This document shows positions 1 to 5,771 of a stretch of 7,669 nt of DNA, piece by piece. Position numbers and translations under genes: made by a program. The notes under the pieces were generated by a model. It saw only the letters and a list, made by a program, of their open reading frames with translations. It was not told where the DNA came from and did not search any database. The stretch spans positions 1 through 7,669 of the forward strand of contig CAKTOX010000045.1 of NCBI GenBank assembly GCA_934590355.1, read 5' to 3'. Positions within the stretch are counted from its first letter, which is position 1. Every line of letters begins with the position of its first letter. The stretch comes from an uncultured Oscillospiraceae bacterium (GTDB lineage Bacteria; Bacillota; Clostridia; Oscillospirales; Oscillospiraceae).

Positions 1-2
1 GG

Positions 3-173
3 ATAGCGGAGTTGACGGTGGAAGCCATCAGCCCGGAACAGGTCAGCCAGATTTCCGGCTACCTCGACACTTGGGAGGATGTATCCTTTGATGACAAGCG
101 GCGTGTGGTGGATTTGATGATTACCACCATAGCCGCCACAAGCGATAGTTTGAATATCACATGGAAAATCTGA
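3..173 (+). CDS. Large serine recombinase, C-terminal end only (5' truncated by window edge)
   Basis: Frame 3 is open from the window edge to a TGA at 171-173 and gives 56 residues. The tail contains DTWEDVSFDDKRRVVDLMI followed by a short beta-like stretch ending SLNITWKI. This resembles the C-terminal end of large serine (resolvase/invertase-type) recombinases of clostridial integrative elements, which often end with a 'F..KR.v.d.lI..I.v....i.I.wk' pattern. Such enzymes catalyse site-specific integration and excision and are usually encoded at the very end of the element next to the attachment site. That fits the position here, with ordinary chromosomal genes starting about 180 bases downstream. 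The catalytic serine domain and the zinc-ribbon/coiled-coil parts lie outside the window, so the subfamily and intactness are unknown. The assignment is by pattern recall of a short tail. Confidence 0.72.
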   Translation: MAELTVEAISPEQVSQISGYLDTWEDVSFDDKRRVVDLMITTIAATSDSLNITWKI

Positions 174-197
174 CGGGCGGAACACCTCCCGTCAGAT
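168..197 (+). terminator. Hairpin overlapping the recombinase stop codon, possible terminator
   Basis: Perfect 10-bp arms (ATCTGACGGG at 168-177, CCCGTCAGAT at 188-197) surround a 10-nt loop, with the stop codon inside the left arm. No T-run follows, so it may be a weak or Rho-independent-like terminator, an mRNA 3' stabiliser, or part of the element end. Confidence 0.4.
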
Positions 198-296
198 ACC
201 TACCCTGTGTAGTCCCTTGTAAACTGTACTTTTCCTCGCTATAAGCTCTCCTCTTCCACTAGCATAGCTAGTGGTTGCCTTTGCTGCTGGCAACGC
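174..296. other. Non-coding end of the integrative element / junction zone
   Basis: No gene is visible between the recombinase stop and the large palindrome. The stretch is visibly less GC-rich than the dehydratase genes to its right. It holds an inverted repeat with perfect 8-bp arms (CCACTAGC 256-263, GCTAGTGG 267-274) around a 3-nt ATA spacer, and a weaker TTGCC/GGCAA pair (275-279, 289-293). In elements with large serine recombinases the attachment site usually lies just beyond the recombinase gene, so the attL/attR crossover is probably in this stretch. The exact core cannot be placed without the other end of the element. Confidence 0.35.
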
Positions 297-330
297 AAAC
301 CGTCCCCTGTGAATTTACAGGGGACGGTTT
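297..330. terminator. Perfect 14-bp-arm palindrome, bidirectional terminator or REP-like element
   Basis: The arms AAACCGTCCCCTGT (297-310) and ACAGGGGACGGTTT (317-330) are perfectly complementary around a 6-nt loop. On the plus strand the stem ends in TTTT then CT. On the minus strand it lies 22 bases past the stop of the dehydratase operon and ends in TTT, so it can terminate that operon. The ACAGGGGACGGTT core resembles, from memory, dispersed REP-like palindromes seen in Clostridia and other bacteria, so it may be one of those co-opted as a terminator. Confidence 0.65.
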
Positions 331-351
331 TCTATGCGGTCTTATGCTGTT

Positions 352-1896
352 TTAAAATGCGTCGCAGTCGTCAAAGTCGAGAAGCGTCGGGTCAAGCGGC
401 TGCTCGCGCAGGACGCTCTGCATATACTGATTGACCTGATTGCGCATATCGCGGCGGGATATAGTGCGCGGGTCCATGAGATCCTGCTGCACCCAGATGA
501 AATTGATGTTTCTCTCGCGCGCCTGCTCGTCAAAAAGGCCCTGAAGTCCGTCCATGCCCTTGCAGGATATCTGATCGTACATGATTATCGTGTCAACGGC
601 GTACTCCTCGGCAACGCGCCACATCTCGTCGAGCGAGTTTTTATAGCCGCCCTTGGTGTGCTTGCGCATGGTCGCGCGCTGATAGGTCTGCGCAACGCCG
701 CGGAGCATCGTTTCGGGCGTGGAGGTGTCGATGATGACCTGCGAGATATGCGTTTCCATGTCCATGACGGACACGATGCCCCAGCACTGCTCGAGCCAGT
801 TGGCAAAGTTCGTGTAGTAATTCGCGGGGCACGACCACACGAGCGCCTTATGCCGCAGCTCAAGCGCACACGGCTCGCGCCTTTCGTAGCCCTCGGTCAT
901 TATCCTGCGCACCTTTTCGTCGGCGCGGTTAAAGCGCTCGTCCATGCCGCCGTGAAGATGATAGGTGTACATTCGGTAAAGCCACGGCGTACCGCCGGTC
1001 ACCTGCGGATAGTCGGTGCGGTTTATCTCCCACAGGTCGAGATGGAAGCGCGTGACCTCGTTATAGCTCTCAAGCGCCTTTCCGAAGGCATCCCAGTCGA
1101 ATTTTTCGCCCGTGTGCTCCTCTATGAATTTTATGCAGCCGCGCAGCTCCTCAACGGCGTAATCCTGCGCATCGACATCGTCGTTATATCTCAGCGGAAC
1201 GCCCAGGCAATAGGTCGGGAGCTTAAAGTACCTGTCCTGAAAAGAGGTCGTCATTATTGAGCCGTCGCAGGGCATATTGCAGGCGATGAAGCACTTGCCG
1301 AAGATCGGGAAATCCCCCTCCGCCGCGACTCCCGCCTCCGCAGACGGCAGCGGGCACACGTCCGCGGGCACGCCGAAGTTCTCGATCGCGTCCAGATAAA
1401 CGGGCGGGAGCTGCTGATTTATCATCGAGGCGAGGAAAATGGGTATCGTCTGCACGGGAATGCCGATGAGGTTGGGAAAGCCCGCCATGAGCTCCGTCGG
1501 CACGAGCTCGTCAAAGCAGACTATGCGCTCGGAAAGCGCCTTGCTGCCGCCTATGTTCTGGTCGGCATTGAAGCTGTCGGAGATAATATCTATGGTGTGC
1601 TTTATGATGACGTCATAAAGAAGCCTGCCCGCTCTGAGCTGTCTGCCGCGCATACCCTCGAGCTGACGGTCAATAAACTGCGGCAGGGTGAGATAGGTGA
1701 GCATCCAGCGATAGCGGAATATGCCCTTTATGACCTGCACGGGCGAGCGGAGCACGAATTTTATCATGTCCTTCCACATGACGCACCACCAGCCGTAGTC
1801 CGTGAGCGTATCCCTCACGCCGCGCCATTCGCGCCAGCGCCGCACGCCGGTCTTGTCGATATATGTAAGGCCGAGGTTTCTCGATTTGACTGCCAT
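352..1896 (-). CDS. 2-hydroxyacyl-CoA dehydratase-family protein, long subunit (514 aa)
   Basis: This is a member of the 2-hydroxyacyl-CoA dehydratase / benzoyl-CoA reductase BcrBC family (HgdA/HgdB, FldB/FldC, HadB/HadC relatives). These are oxygen-sensitive [4Fe-4S] subunits that remove water from a 2-hydroxyacyl-CoA by a ketyl-radical mechanism in cytoplasmic amino-acid fermentation. Family-like elements are a VPTELMAG segment (about 132-139), CPLPSAEAG with Cys181, NMPCDGS with Cys210, and DTIIMYDQISCKGMDG with Cys445 near the C-terminus; these three Cys are candidate cluster ligands. At 514 residues it is longer than the usual 370-480, with an extra N-terminal part of about 120 residues rich in Trp and Arg. 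The ATG at 1896 lies 1 nt after the preceding gene's TGA and has AGGGAGGG at 1904-1911, so the two genes are co-transcribed and probably translationally coupled. Substrate is unknown, and no activator ATPase or CoA-transferase is nearby. Confidence 0.85.
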   Translation of the reverse strand: MAVKSRNLGLTYIDKTGVRRWREWRGVRDTLTDYGWWCVMWKDMIKFVLRSPVQVIKGIFRYRWMLTYLTLPQFIDRQLEGMRGRQLRAGRLLYDVIIKHTIDIISDSFNADQNIGGSKALSERIVCFDELVPTELMAGFPNLIGIPVQTIPIFLASMINQQLPPVYLDAIENFGVPADVCPLPSAEAGVAAEGDFPIFGKCFIACNMPCDGSIMTTSFQDRYFKLPTYCLGVPLRYNDDVDAQDYAVEELRGCIKFIEEHTGEKFDWDAFGKALESYNEVTRFHLDLWEINRTDYPQVTGGTPWLYRMYTYHLHGGMDERFNRADEKVRRIMTEGYERREPCALELRHKALVWSCPANYYTNFANWLEQCWGIVSVMDMETHISQVIIDTSTPETMLRGVAQTYQRATMRKHTKGGYKNSLDEMWRVAEEYAVDTIIMYDQISCKGMDGLQGLFDEQARERNINFIWVQQDLMDPRTISRRDMRNQVNQYMQSVLREQPLDPTLLDFDDCDAF

Positions 1897-1897
1897 A

Positions 1898-3088
1898 TCA
1901 TCGCCCTCCCTTATTTATATTTTTAATTTCAAGGCTCTCGACGAATGCCTGAACCCTTGTGCGGAGCTGTCCCGAGGCGTTGCCGGTGTATTCCCTGTCA
2001 ACGCAGACCGTGGGGTAGTTATAAAGCTCCGTCATGACGTGCGAGGCAAGCGCCCTCTCATAGCCCCAGAATTCGCAGAACTTCATCTGCTCGTAGATAA
2101 TGCCCTGCGCGCCGTATTCCTTGGCAAGCGCGTCAACGTAGTCATACCGCTCGTGCACCTTGTCCTGCGACATATACCGCGGGCACTGGCTCGTTTCCTG
2201 ATAGATGCGGCAAACCTGGTCAAGCGCGGGCTCGGAGTCGTTTAAAATTATCTCCTGCCTGCCGGGGAGAGCGCCGAAGCAGAATCTGTCGGCGACGATG
2301 AGTGCGCCGGACTGCTCGACGGTGCGCGTGAAGTCAAGGTCGTCGATTTCGCTGCCGACGACGACAACGCGGGCGCGGTGCGCGGGCTTTACATCCGGCT
2401 CGCGCGTTTTTACCTCCTCAAGGGTCTCCCTGAGCTTATCGACGATTAGATCCTTCGGGCAGCAGTACGACACGAGGCACAAAACGTGATACTCATAGCC
2501 GCTAATCGGGGGATTCGGGAGCTTGCGCAGGTCGCCTATCTCGGTTAAAATACGGCAGACCTCGTTGTGGCGGGCGACCGCCGCGCGGATGGCTGCGTCC
2601 GAGATGTCCGTGCCGTAGCGCTCGTGCAGCGGCTCGAGCACCTTTTTGAGAAGCTGATTTTTATAATGCGCAAGGCCGTGGGGCGTGATCTTAAACGGCA
2701 CGTCGATATACGACACGAAGAATTTGTCGTTCTTGACGAGCTGCAAAAGCTCAAAATGCTCAAGCGTGCGGTTCATCTCCGAGCACGTTTCCCCGCCCGC
2801 GAGCGCCGAGAGGAAGTTGTAGCCGCCCTCGATGCCGCGCTCCACCAGCGCCTTCGAGTAGCCGCACAGGTAGTTGGTCATGTAGTAGGTCGAAATTTCA
2901 AGCGACCCCGTGCGCGGTGCGCGCAGACGCACGGAAAAGCAGTTGTCGAGATTAAGCAGCACCTCGGGCATGTGATAGCAGGTGTAGCCCACGGCGTGCC
3001 TTCCCTTGGAGACCGCCTGCATGACAAGCTCGTTTGCCGCCTCGTCAAGCAGGTGCTCAAAGTAGATAAGATGCTTTAGGTCTTTCAT
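1898..3088 (-). CDS. 2-hydroxyacyl-CoA dehydratase-family protein, short subunit (396 aa)
   Basis: This is the first gene of the minus-strand operon and has the usual size of an HgdB/FldC/HadC-type subunit. Family landmarks are YTCYHMPE (Cys37, the 'C.y.PEe' element), YLCGYSKA (Cys75), GGETCSEMNRT (Cys102, the 'CD..r' position), and near the C-terminus IYEQMKFCEFWGYER (Cys338), a very typical block. Cys37, Cys102 and Cys338 are the likely [4Fe-4S] ligands by analogy. With the following gene it should form the heterodimeric dehydratase component, which in known systems works only after one-electron activation by an ASKHA-type ATPase (HgdC/FldI). That gene is absent from the window. The ATG at 3086-3088 is preceded by CGGGAGGGG at 3092-3100. 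A consensus sigma-A promoter ends about 50 bases upstream, giving a short leader. A BcrB/BcrC-type reductase role cannot be excluded from sequence alone. Confidence 0.88.
   Translation of the reverse strand: MKDLKHLIYFEHLLDEAANELVMQAVSKGRHAVGYTCYHMPEVLLNLDNCFSVRLRAPRTGSLEISTYYMTNYLCGYSKALVERGIEGGYNFLSALAGGETCSEMNRTLEHFELLQLVKNDKFFVSYIDVPFKITPHGLAHYKNQLLKKVLEPLHERYGTDISDAAIRAAVARHNEVCRILTEIGDLRKLPNPPISGYEYHVLCLVSYCCPKDLIVDKLRETLEEVKTREPDVKPAHRARVVVVGSEIDDLDFTRTVEQSGALIVADRFCFGALPGRQEIILNDSEPALDQVCRIYQETSQCPRYMSQDKVHERYDYVDALAKEYGAQGIIYEQMKFCEFWGYERALASHVMTELYNYPTVCVDREYTGNASGQLRTRVQAFVESLEIKNINKGGR
1904..1911 (-). promoter_or_regulatory. Ribosome binding site of the 514-aa subunit
   Basis: On the minus strand AGGGAGGG lies 7 nt before the ATG at 1896 and inside the last codons of the upstream gene. 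It fixes that ATG as the start and supports translational coupling. Confidence 0.75.
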
Positions 3089-3142
3089 TGGCCCCTCCCG
3101 ATTATTAGTTTTTTATAAGTTCGTCAGTCTTTTGTCATTAAA

Positions 3143-3171
3143 AGTATATTCTCTCAACGCCACCGTGTCAA
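3143..3171 (-). promoter_or_regulatory. Sigma-A promoter of the dehydratase operon
   Basis: On the minus strand a perfect TTGACA (-35, 3166-3171) and TATACT (-10, 3143-3148) are separated by exactly 17 bases (3149-3165). Transcription would begin near 3136, about 48 bases upstream of the ATG at 3088. Confidence 0.82.
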
Positions 3172-3198
3172 GACGAAGTGTGCCGCGGCGTAAATTCT

Positions 3199-3227
3199 TT
3201 GACACCGCACCGTCTATGATGTACAAT
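3199..3227 (+). promoter_or_regulatory. Sigma-A promoter of the C_GCAxxG_C_C / two-component operon
   Basis: TTGACA (3199-3204) and TACAAT (3222-3227) are separated by exactly 17 bases. The start point would be near 3234. The -35 box faces that of the divergent promoter with 27 bases between them. A small palindrome (ATTGCC 3226-3231, GGCAAT 3237-3242) covers the end of the -10 and the start point, and could be an operator or a 5'-end hairpin. Confidence 0.72.
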
Positions 3228-3233
3228 TGCCAT

Positions 3234-3425
3234 TGGGGCAATGCGCCTTGAGACCGCACGAATACGGCTATTGCGCTTGCCCGAATCTGTCATGCCGAAA
3301 AAACCGTTGCTGCAACGCACTGTTGCAGCCGCAATTAAGCATTTCAAGCTTCGATACCGTGCATCTGCAAAAAACGTATTCCGAAGATGCGCCAAAGCGA
3401 GATCAAAAAAGGAGATAAAAACTAT
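3234..3425 (+). promoter_or_regulatory. Long structured 5' leader, no gene seen
   Basis: About 190 bases separate the predicted transcription start from the first ATG. The leader holds a perfect hairpin GCTGCAAC/GTTGCAGC (3309-3316, 3322-3329; 5-nt loop). It also has two overlapping alternatives near the ribosome binding site: CTTCGATAC (3349-3357) with GTAT..CGAAG (3376-3386), and GTGCATCT (3359-3366) with AGATGCGC (3385-3392, one G-U). I do not recognise a known riboswitch class. No U-rich terminator follows the stems. A regulatory role is an inference. Confidence 0.35.
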
Positions 3426-3836
3426 ATGAGTAAGAAAGAGCTTGCCGCGCAGTATCACGGCTCGGGCTGCAACTGCGCACAGTCCGTCGGCTGCGCGTTC
3501 TGCGCCGAGGCGGGCGCGGACGAAAAAACGATGAAATCGCTCGTGAGACGCTACGGCGGCGGCGCGTACAAATACTGCGGCGCACTGCTGGGCGCGGTCG
3601 CGGCGATGAACATGATAAAGGGCGGCTCCGCCGACGGCGATCCCGCGGCGCTTGACGGTGCTGCGGCTGCCGAAGCACGCGAGCTGCTGCGCCGGTTTGA
3701 GGAGAAAAACGGCTCGGTATTCTGCCGCGAGCTCAAGGGCAGAGACACCGGCATCGTGCTGCGCGAGTGCCGCGGCTGTGTCGAGGACGCCGCCGAGATG
3801 GCCGAGGACATCCTCAAAAGCGGCGTGCAGGATTAA
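3426..3836 (+). CDS. C_GCAxxG_C_C family putative redox-active protein (136 aa)
   Basis: This small cytoplasmic Cys-rich protein has no signal peptide or membrane segment. The order of elements fits the C_GCAxxG_C_C family: GCNCAQSV (Cys17), a GGG turn (44-46) followed by YCGALLGA (Cys51, a CGAxxGA form of the central motif), FCREL (Cys100) and CRGCVEDAAE (Cys118). Extra cysteines occur at 15, 23, 26 and 115. The family is annotated as putatively redox-active or metal-binding, and its biochemical role is not established. The ATG at 3426 is chosen over an in-frame upstream ATG at 3387 because AAAGGAG at 3408-3414 sits 11 nt before it, and family members begin just ahead of the NCAQ motif. It is the first gene of the operon; the response regulator starts 5 nt after its stop. 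The link to a sensor system may mean it modulates or is a target of the signalling, but this is inference. Confidence 0.85.
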   Translation: MSKKELAAQYHGSGCNCAQSVGCAFCAEAGADEKTMKSLVRRYGGGAYKYCGALLGAVAAMNMIKGGSADGDPAALDGAAAAEARELLRRFEEKNGSVFCRELKGRDTGIVLRECRGCVEDAAEMAEDILKSGVQD

Positions 3837-3841
3837 AGAAA

Positions 3842-4513
3842 ATGTACCGCATACTTATCGTTGAGGACGACGCGGGCATCGCCGAGGGCGTAAAGCGGCA
3901 GGCGGAGGCGTGGGGGCTTGAGGCGTATATTGCGCAGGATCTGCGCGACGTCATGAGCGAGTTTGCGCGCTGCTCGCCGCATCTCGTGCTGCTTGACATC
4001 ACGCTGCCCTTTTTTAACGGCTACCACTGGTGCGGGGCTATCCGCGCGGTGAGCAAGGTGCCCATCGTGTTCATATCCTCGGCCGCCGACAACATGAATA
4101 TCGTCATGGCGATGACCATGGGCGCGGACGATTTCATCGCCAAGCCCTTTGACGGCGGTGTGCTCATGGCAAAGATACAGGCGCTGCTGCGCCGAAGCTA
4201 CGACTTTGCTCCCGCCGCTCCCGTCATCGAGCACCGTGGCGCCATCCTCGACACGGGCGACAACTCGCTGTTTTTCGGCGGCGAGAAGATCACCCTGACC
4301 AAGAACGAATACCGCATCCTGCTGTGCCTCATGCGTGAGCGCGGCAAGGTCGTTTCGCGCGAAAAGCTCATGGAAAGGCTGTGGGAGACCGACAGCTTTG
4401 TTGACGAAAACACGCTGAGCGTGAACGTCGGCAGGCTGCGCAAAAAGCTCGCCGCGGCTGGGCTTGAGGACTTCATCACGACGAAATTCGGCGTGGGATA
4501 TATAATTGAGTGA
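3842..4513 (+). CDS. OmpR/PhoB-family response regulator, BceR-like (223 aa)
   Basis: The N-terminal receiver domain (about 1-115) has the acidic pocket E8-D9-D10, phospho-acceptor D52 in VLLDITLPFFNG, S79 and K101 (AKPF). The C-terminal winged-helix DNA-binding domain (about 126-223) contains ILLCLMRERGKVVSREKL and the closing TKFGVGYIIE. The NGYHWC stretch right after the phosphorylation site, and the MGADDFIAKPF block, match BceR-type regulators that control peptide-antibiotic detoxification transporters in Firmicutes. The ATG at 3842 follows the upstream stop by 5 nt. Only a weak AGGA (3829-3832) precedes it, so reinitiation from the upstream gene is likely. An in-frame upstream start would add a basic, non-homologous N-terminus and was rejected. 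The kinase follows 4 nt after its stop. The promoters it binds are unknown. Confidence 0.93.
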   Translation: MYRILIVEDDAGIAEGVKRQAEAWGLEAYIAQDLRDVMSEFARCSPHLVLLDITLPFFNGYHWCGAIRAVSKVPIVFISSAADNMNIVMAMTMGADDFIAKPFDGGVLMAKIQALLRRSYDFAPAAPVIEHRGAILDTGDNSLFFGGEKITLTKNEYRILLCLMRERGKVVSREKLMERLWETDSFVDENTLSVNVGRLRKKLAAAGLEDFITTKFGVGYIIE

Positions 4514-4517
4514 CGCT

Positions 4518-5507
4518 ATGAAACTGTTTTTTGCATATTTAAAGCAGCGGCGGCGCATTATACGCGCGTTCGTGCTGTTCATGGCGGTGTTTGCCGTGTC
4601 GTTTGCGCTGTATGAGCTGCCTCTGATGGCGGTGGCGTATCCGGCGGGGCTTTGCTGTGCGCTTGCACTTGCCGCCGCAATAACGGACTTTATCCGCGTC
4701 AAGCGCCGCCACGAGCAGCTTTGCGTATTAAACGAGCTGACCGCCGCGGAGGAGAAGCTGCTGCCGCCGGCGGAGAGCATCGACGACGAGGACTACCGGC
4801 GCATTATCGAGCTGCTTACCGAAAGCCGCGCCGAGCTTGCCGCCAACGCGCAGCGGAGCATGAGCGACACGCTCGATTACTTCACCGTCTGGGTGCACCA
4901 GATAAAAACGCCCATCGCGTCCATGCGCCTGACCCTGCAAAGCGAGGACAGTCCCGCAGCGCGCAGACTCAGCTCCGACCTCGGCCGCATCGAGCACTAT
5001 GTCGATATGGCGATGGTCTTTCTGCGCCTCGGCTCGGAGAGCACGGACTACGTTATACGCGAATTTGAGCTCGACCCGCTTATCCGTGGCTGCGTGCGCA
5101 AGTTCGCCCCGGACTTCATCAGCAAGCAGATACATCTTGAGCTTGAGCCGACGCACACGAGCGTTGTCAGCGACGAGAAGTGGCTCGCCTTCGTCATCGA
5201 GCAGCTCCTCTCCAATGCCCTCAAGTACACGAAAACCGGCAGCGTGCGCATTTACATGACTCAGCCGAAAACACTGTGCATCCGCGACACGGGCATCGGC
5301 ATCGCGCCGGAGGATCTGCCGAGGATATTCGAGAAGGGCTACACGGGTCTGAACGGCCGCAGCGAAATGCGCGCAAGCGGGCTGGGTCTGTATCTGTGCC
5401 GCAGCATCTGCCGCCGCCTCGGTCACGGTCTGAGCGCCGTCTCCGTCCCCGGCGAGGGCGCCGAGCTGCGCATTGATTTGTACACCCATTCCCTGACCGT
5501 CGAATAA
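4518..5507 (+). CDS. Intramembrane-sensing histidine kinase, BceS-like (329 aa)
   Basis: Two hydrophobic segments (about 14-32 and 36-57) are joined by a loop of only a few residues, so there is almost no extracytoplasmic sensor domain. This is the hallmark of intramembrane-sensing kinases of the BceS type. The cytoplasmic part has the H-box HQIKTP (His127), N-box EQLLSNALKYT (Asn233), G1 DTGIGI (257-262), IFEKGYTG (270-277) and G2 GLGLYL (288-293), all close to BceS/GraS-type sequences. In known systems such kinases sense cell-wall-active peptides through a partner BceAB-type ABC transporter and phosphorylate the adjacent regulator. No transporter is present downstream, where the next gene is rplJ. 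The ATG at 4518 was preferred to an in-frame TTG at 4506 because MKLFF leads directly into the basic/membrane start typical of the family. Neither start has a strong ribosome binding site, so coupling to the regulator is likely. Confidence 0.92.
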   Translation: MKLFFAYLKQRRRIIRAFVLFMAVFAVSFALYELPLMAVAYPAGLCCALALAAAITDFIRVKRRHEQLCVLNELTAAEEKLLPPAESIDDEDYRRIIELLTESRAELAANAQRSMSDTLDYFTVWVHQIKTPIASMRLTLQSEDSPAARRLSSDLGRIEHYVDMAMVFLRLGSESTDYVIREFELDPLIRGCVRKFAPDFISKQIHLELEPTHTSVVSDEKWLAFVIEQLLSNALKYTKTGSVRIYMTQPKTLCIRDTGIGIAPEDLPRIFEKGYTGLNGRSEMRASGLGLYLCRSICRRLGHGLSAVSVPGEGAELRIDLYTHSLTVE

Positions 5508-5513
5508 CTCGCT

Positions 5514-5611
5514 CGCCGCGAGGGGCAATTCGCCTTTAGATGGTACCGATACAGCTTTTGCGGTCGTTCGGTCACAATCGTGCCGGCAAAACCGTCACTG
5601 CCCCTACGGCG
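5514..5611. repeat. MITE/REP-like element with imperfect terminal inverted repeats
   Basis: The left end CGCCGCGAGGGGCA (5514-5527) and the right end TGCCCCTACGGCG (5599-5611) are inverted copies of each other apart from a 2-versus-1-nt difference. They enclose about 70 bases that themselves contain an inverted TTTTGCGG / CCGGCAAAA pair. It encodes nothing. The GTAGGGGC-type core is, from memory, common in intergenic repeats of gut Oscillospiraceae. Confidence 0.5.
5596..5610 (+). repeat. 15-bp direct repeat, copy 1
   Basis: CACTGCCCCTACGGC, identical to 5690-5704 and 94 bases from it (start to start). This copy overlaps the right end of the inverted-repeat element. Confidence 0.75.
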
Positions 5612-5689
5612 AGGCGGCAGCTTTAAGATTTCTTCGGAATTATCGTTATCGTGCCGCCGCAGTAAACGCATTCACACAATTTGAAAACG

Positions 5690-5704
5690 CACTGCCCCTA
5701 CGGC
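5690..5704 (+). repeat. 15-bp direct repeat, copy 2
   Basis: Identical to the copy at 5596-5610. Flanking bases differ (CGAGG versus AGTAG follow), so only the core is shared, as expected for two ends of related palindromic elements. Confidence 0.75.
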
Positions 5705-5736
5705 AGTAGAAAACTTTGAATTGGCAAGAAAAAAGC

Positions 5737-5765
5737 TTGACAAATGCAGGCGGATTTGATATGCT
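5737..5765 (+). promoter_or_regulatory. Sigma-A promoter of rplJL
   Basis: TTGACA (5737-5742) and TATGCT (5760-5765) are separated by exactly 17 bases, preceded by an A-rich stretch resembling an UP element. Transcription would start near 5772, at the beginning of the L10 leader. Confidence 0.85.
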
Positions 5766-5771
5766 AACTGA

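Larger units (their letters stand above)
5508..5736. other. Gene-free repeat-rich intergenic stretch
   Basis: No gene or clear intrinsic terminator is visible between the kinase and the rplJ promoter. The stretch consists largely of inverted repeats and a duplicated 15-mer, given as separate entries. A further stem pairs GGCGGCA (5613-5619) with TGCCGCC (5652-5658). Confidence 0.6.

Noticed and set aside
334..1260. 308-codon plus-strand open frame opposite the long dehydratase subunit
   Set aside because: It is the antisense shadow of a clearly homologous gene in GC-rich DNA. It starts inside the terminator region, has no ribosome binding site and has no recognisable domain.
2567..3079. 170-codon plus-strand open frame opposite the short dehydratase subunit
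   Set aside because: It is the mirror of the real gene caused by strong codon bias, with no domain and no ribosome binding site.
3241..3429. 62-codon plus-strand frame in the leader (ATG at 3241), possible leader peptide
   Set aside because: There is no ribosome binding site before the ATG and no regulatory codon run, and it overlaps the start of the next gene by 4 nt in another frame. The evidence is too weak to call a gene.
3168..3458. 96-codon minus-strand frame across the divergent promoter region
   Set aside because: It overlaps both promoters and the start of the Cys-rich gene, and has no ribosome binding site or homology that I recognise.
4506..4517. Upstream TTG start for the kinase
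   Set aside because: It overlaps the regulator stop and adds only four residues. The ATG at 4518 fits the family N-terminus better.
3833..4780. 315-codon minus-strand open frame opposite the response regulator and kinase
   Set aside because: It spans two genes with intact catalytic motifs on the other strand, so it is a bias artefact.
4728..5528. 266-codon minus-strand open frame opposite the kinase
   Set aside because: It is an antisense shadow; the plus-strand frame has complete H, N, G1 and G2 boxes.
5596..5704. CRISPR-like direct repeats
   Set aside because: There are only two copies, the repeat is 15 bp, and no further units or cas genes are present.
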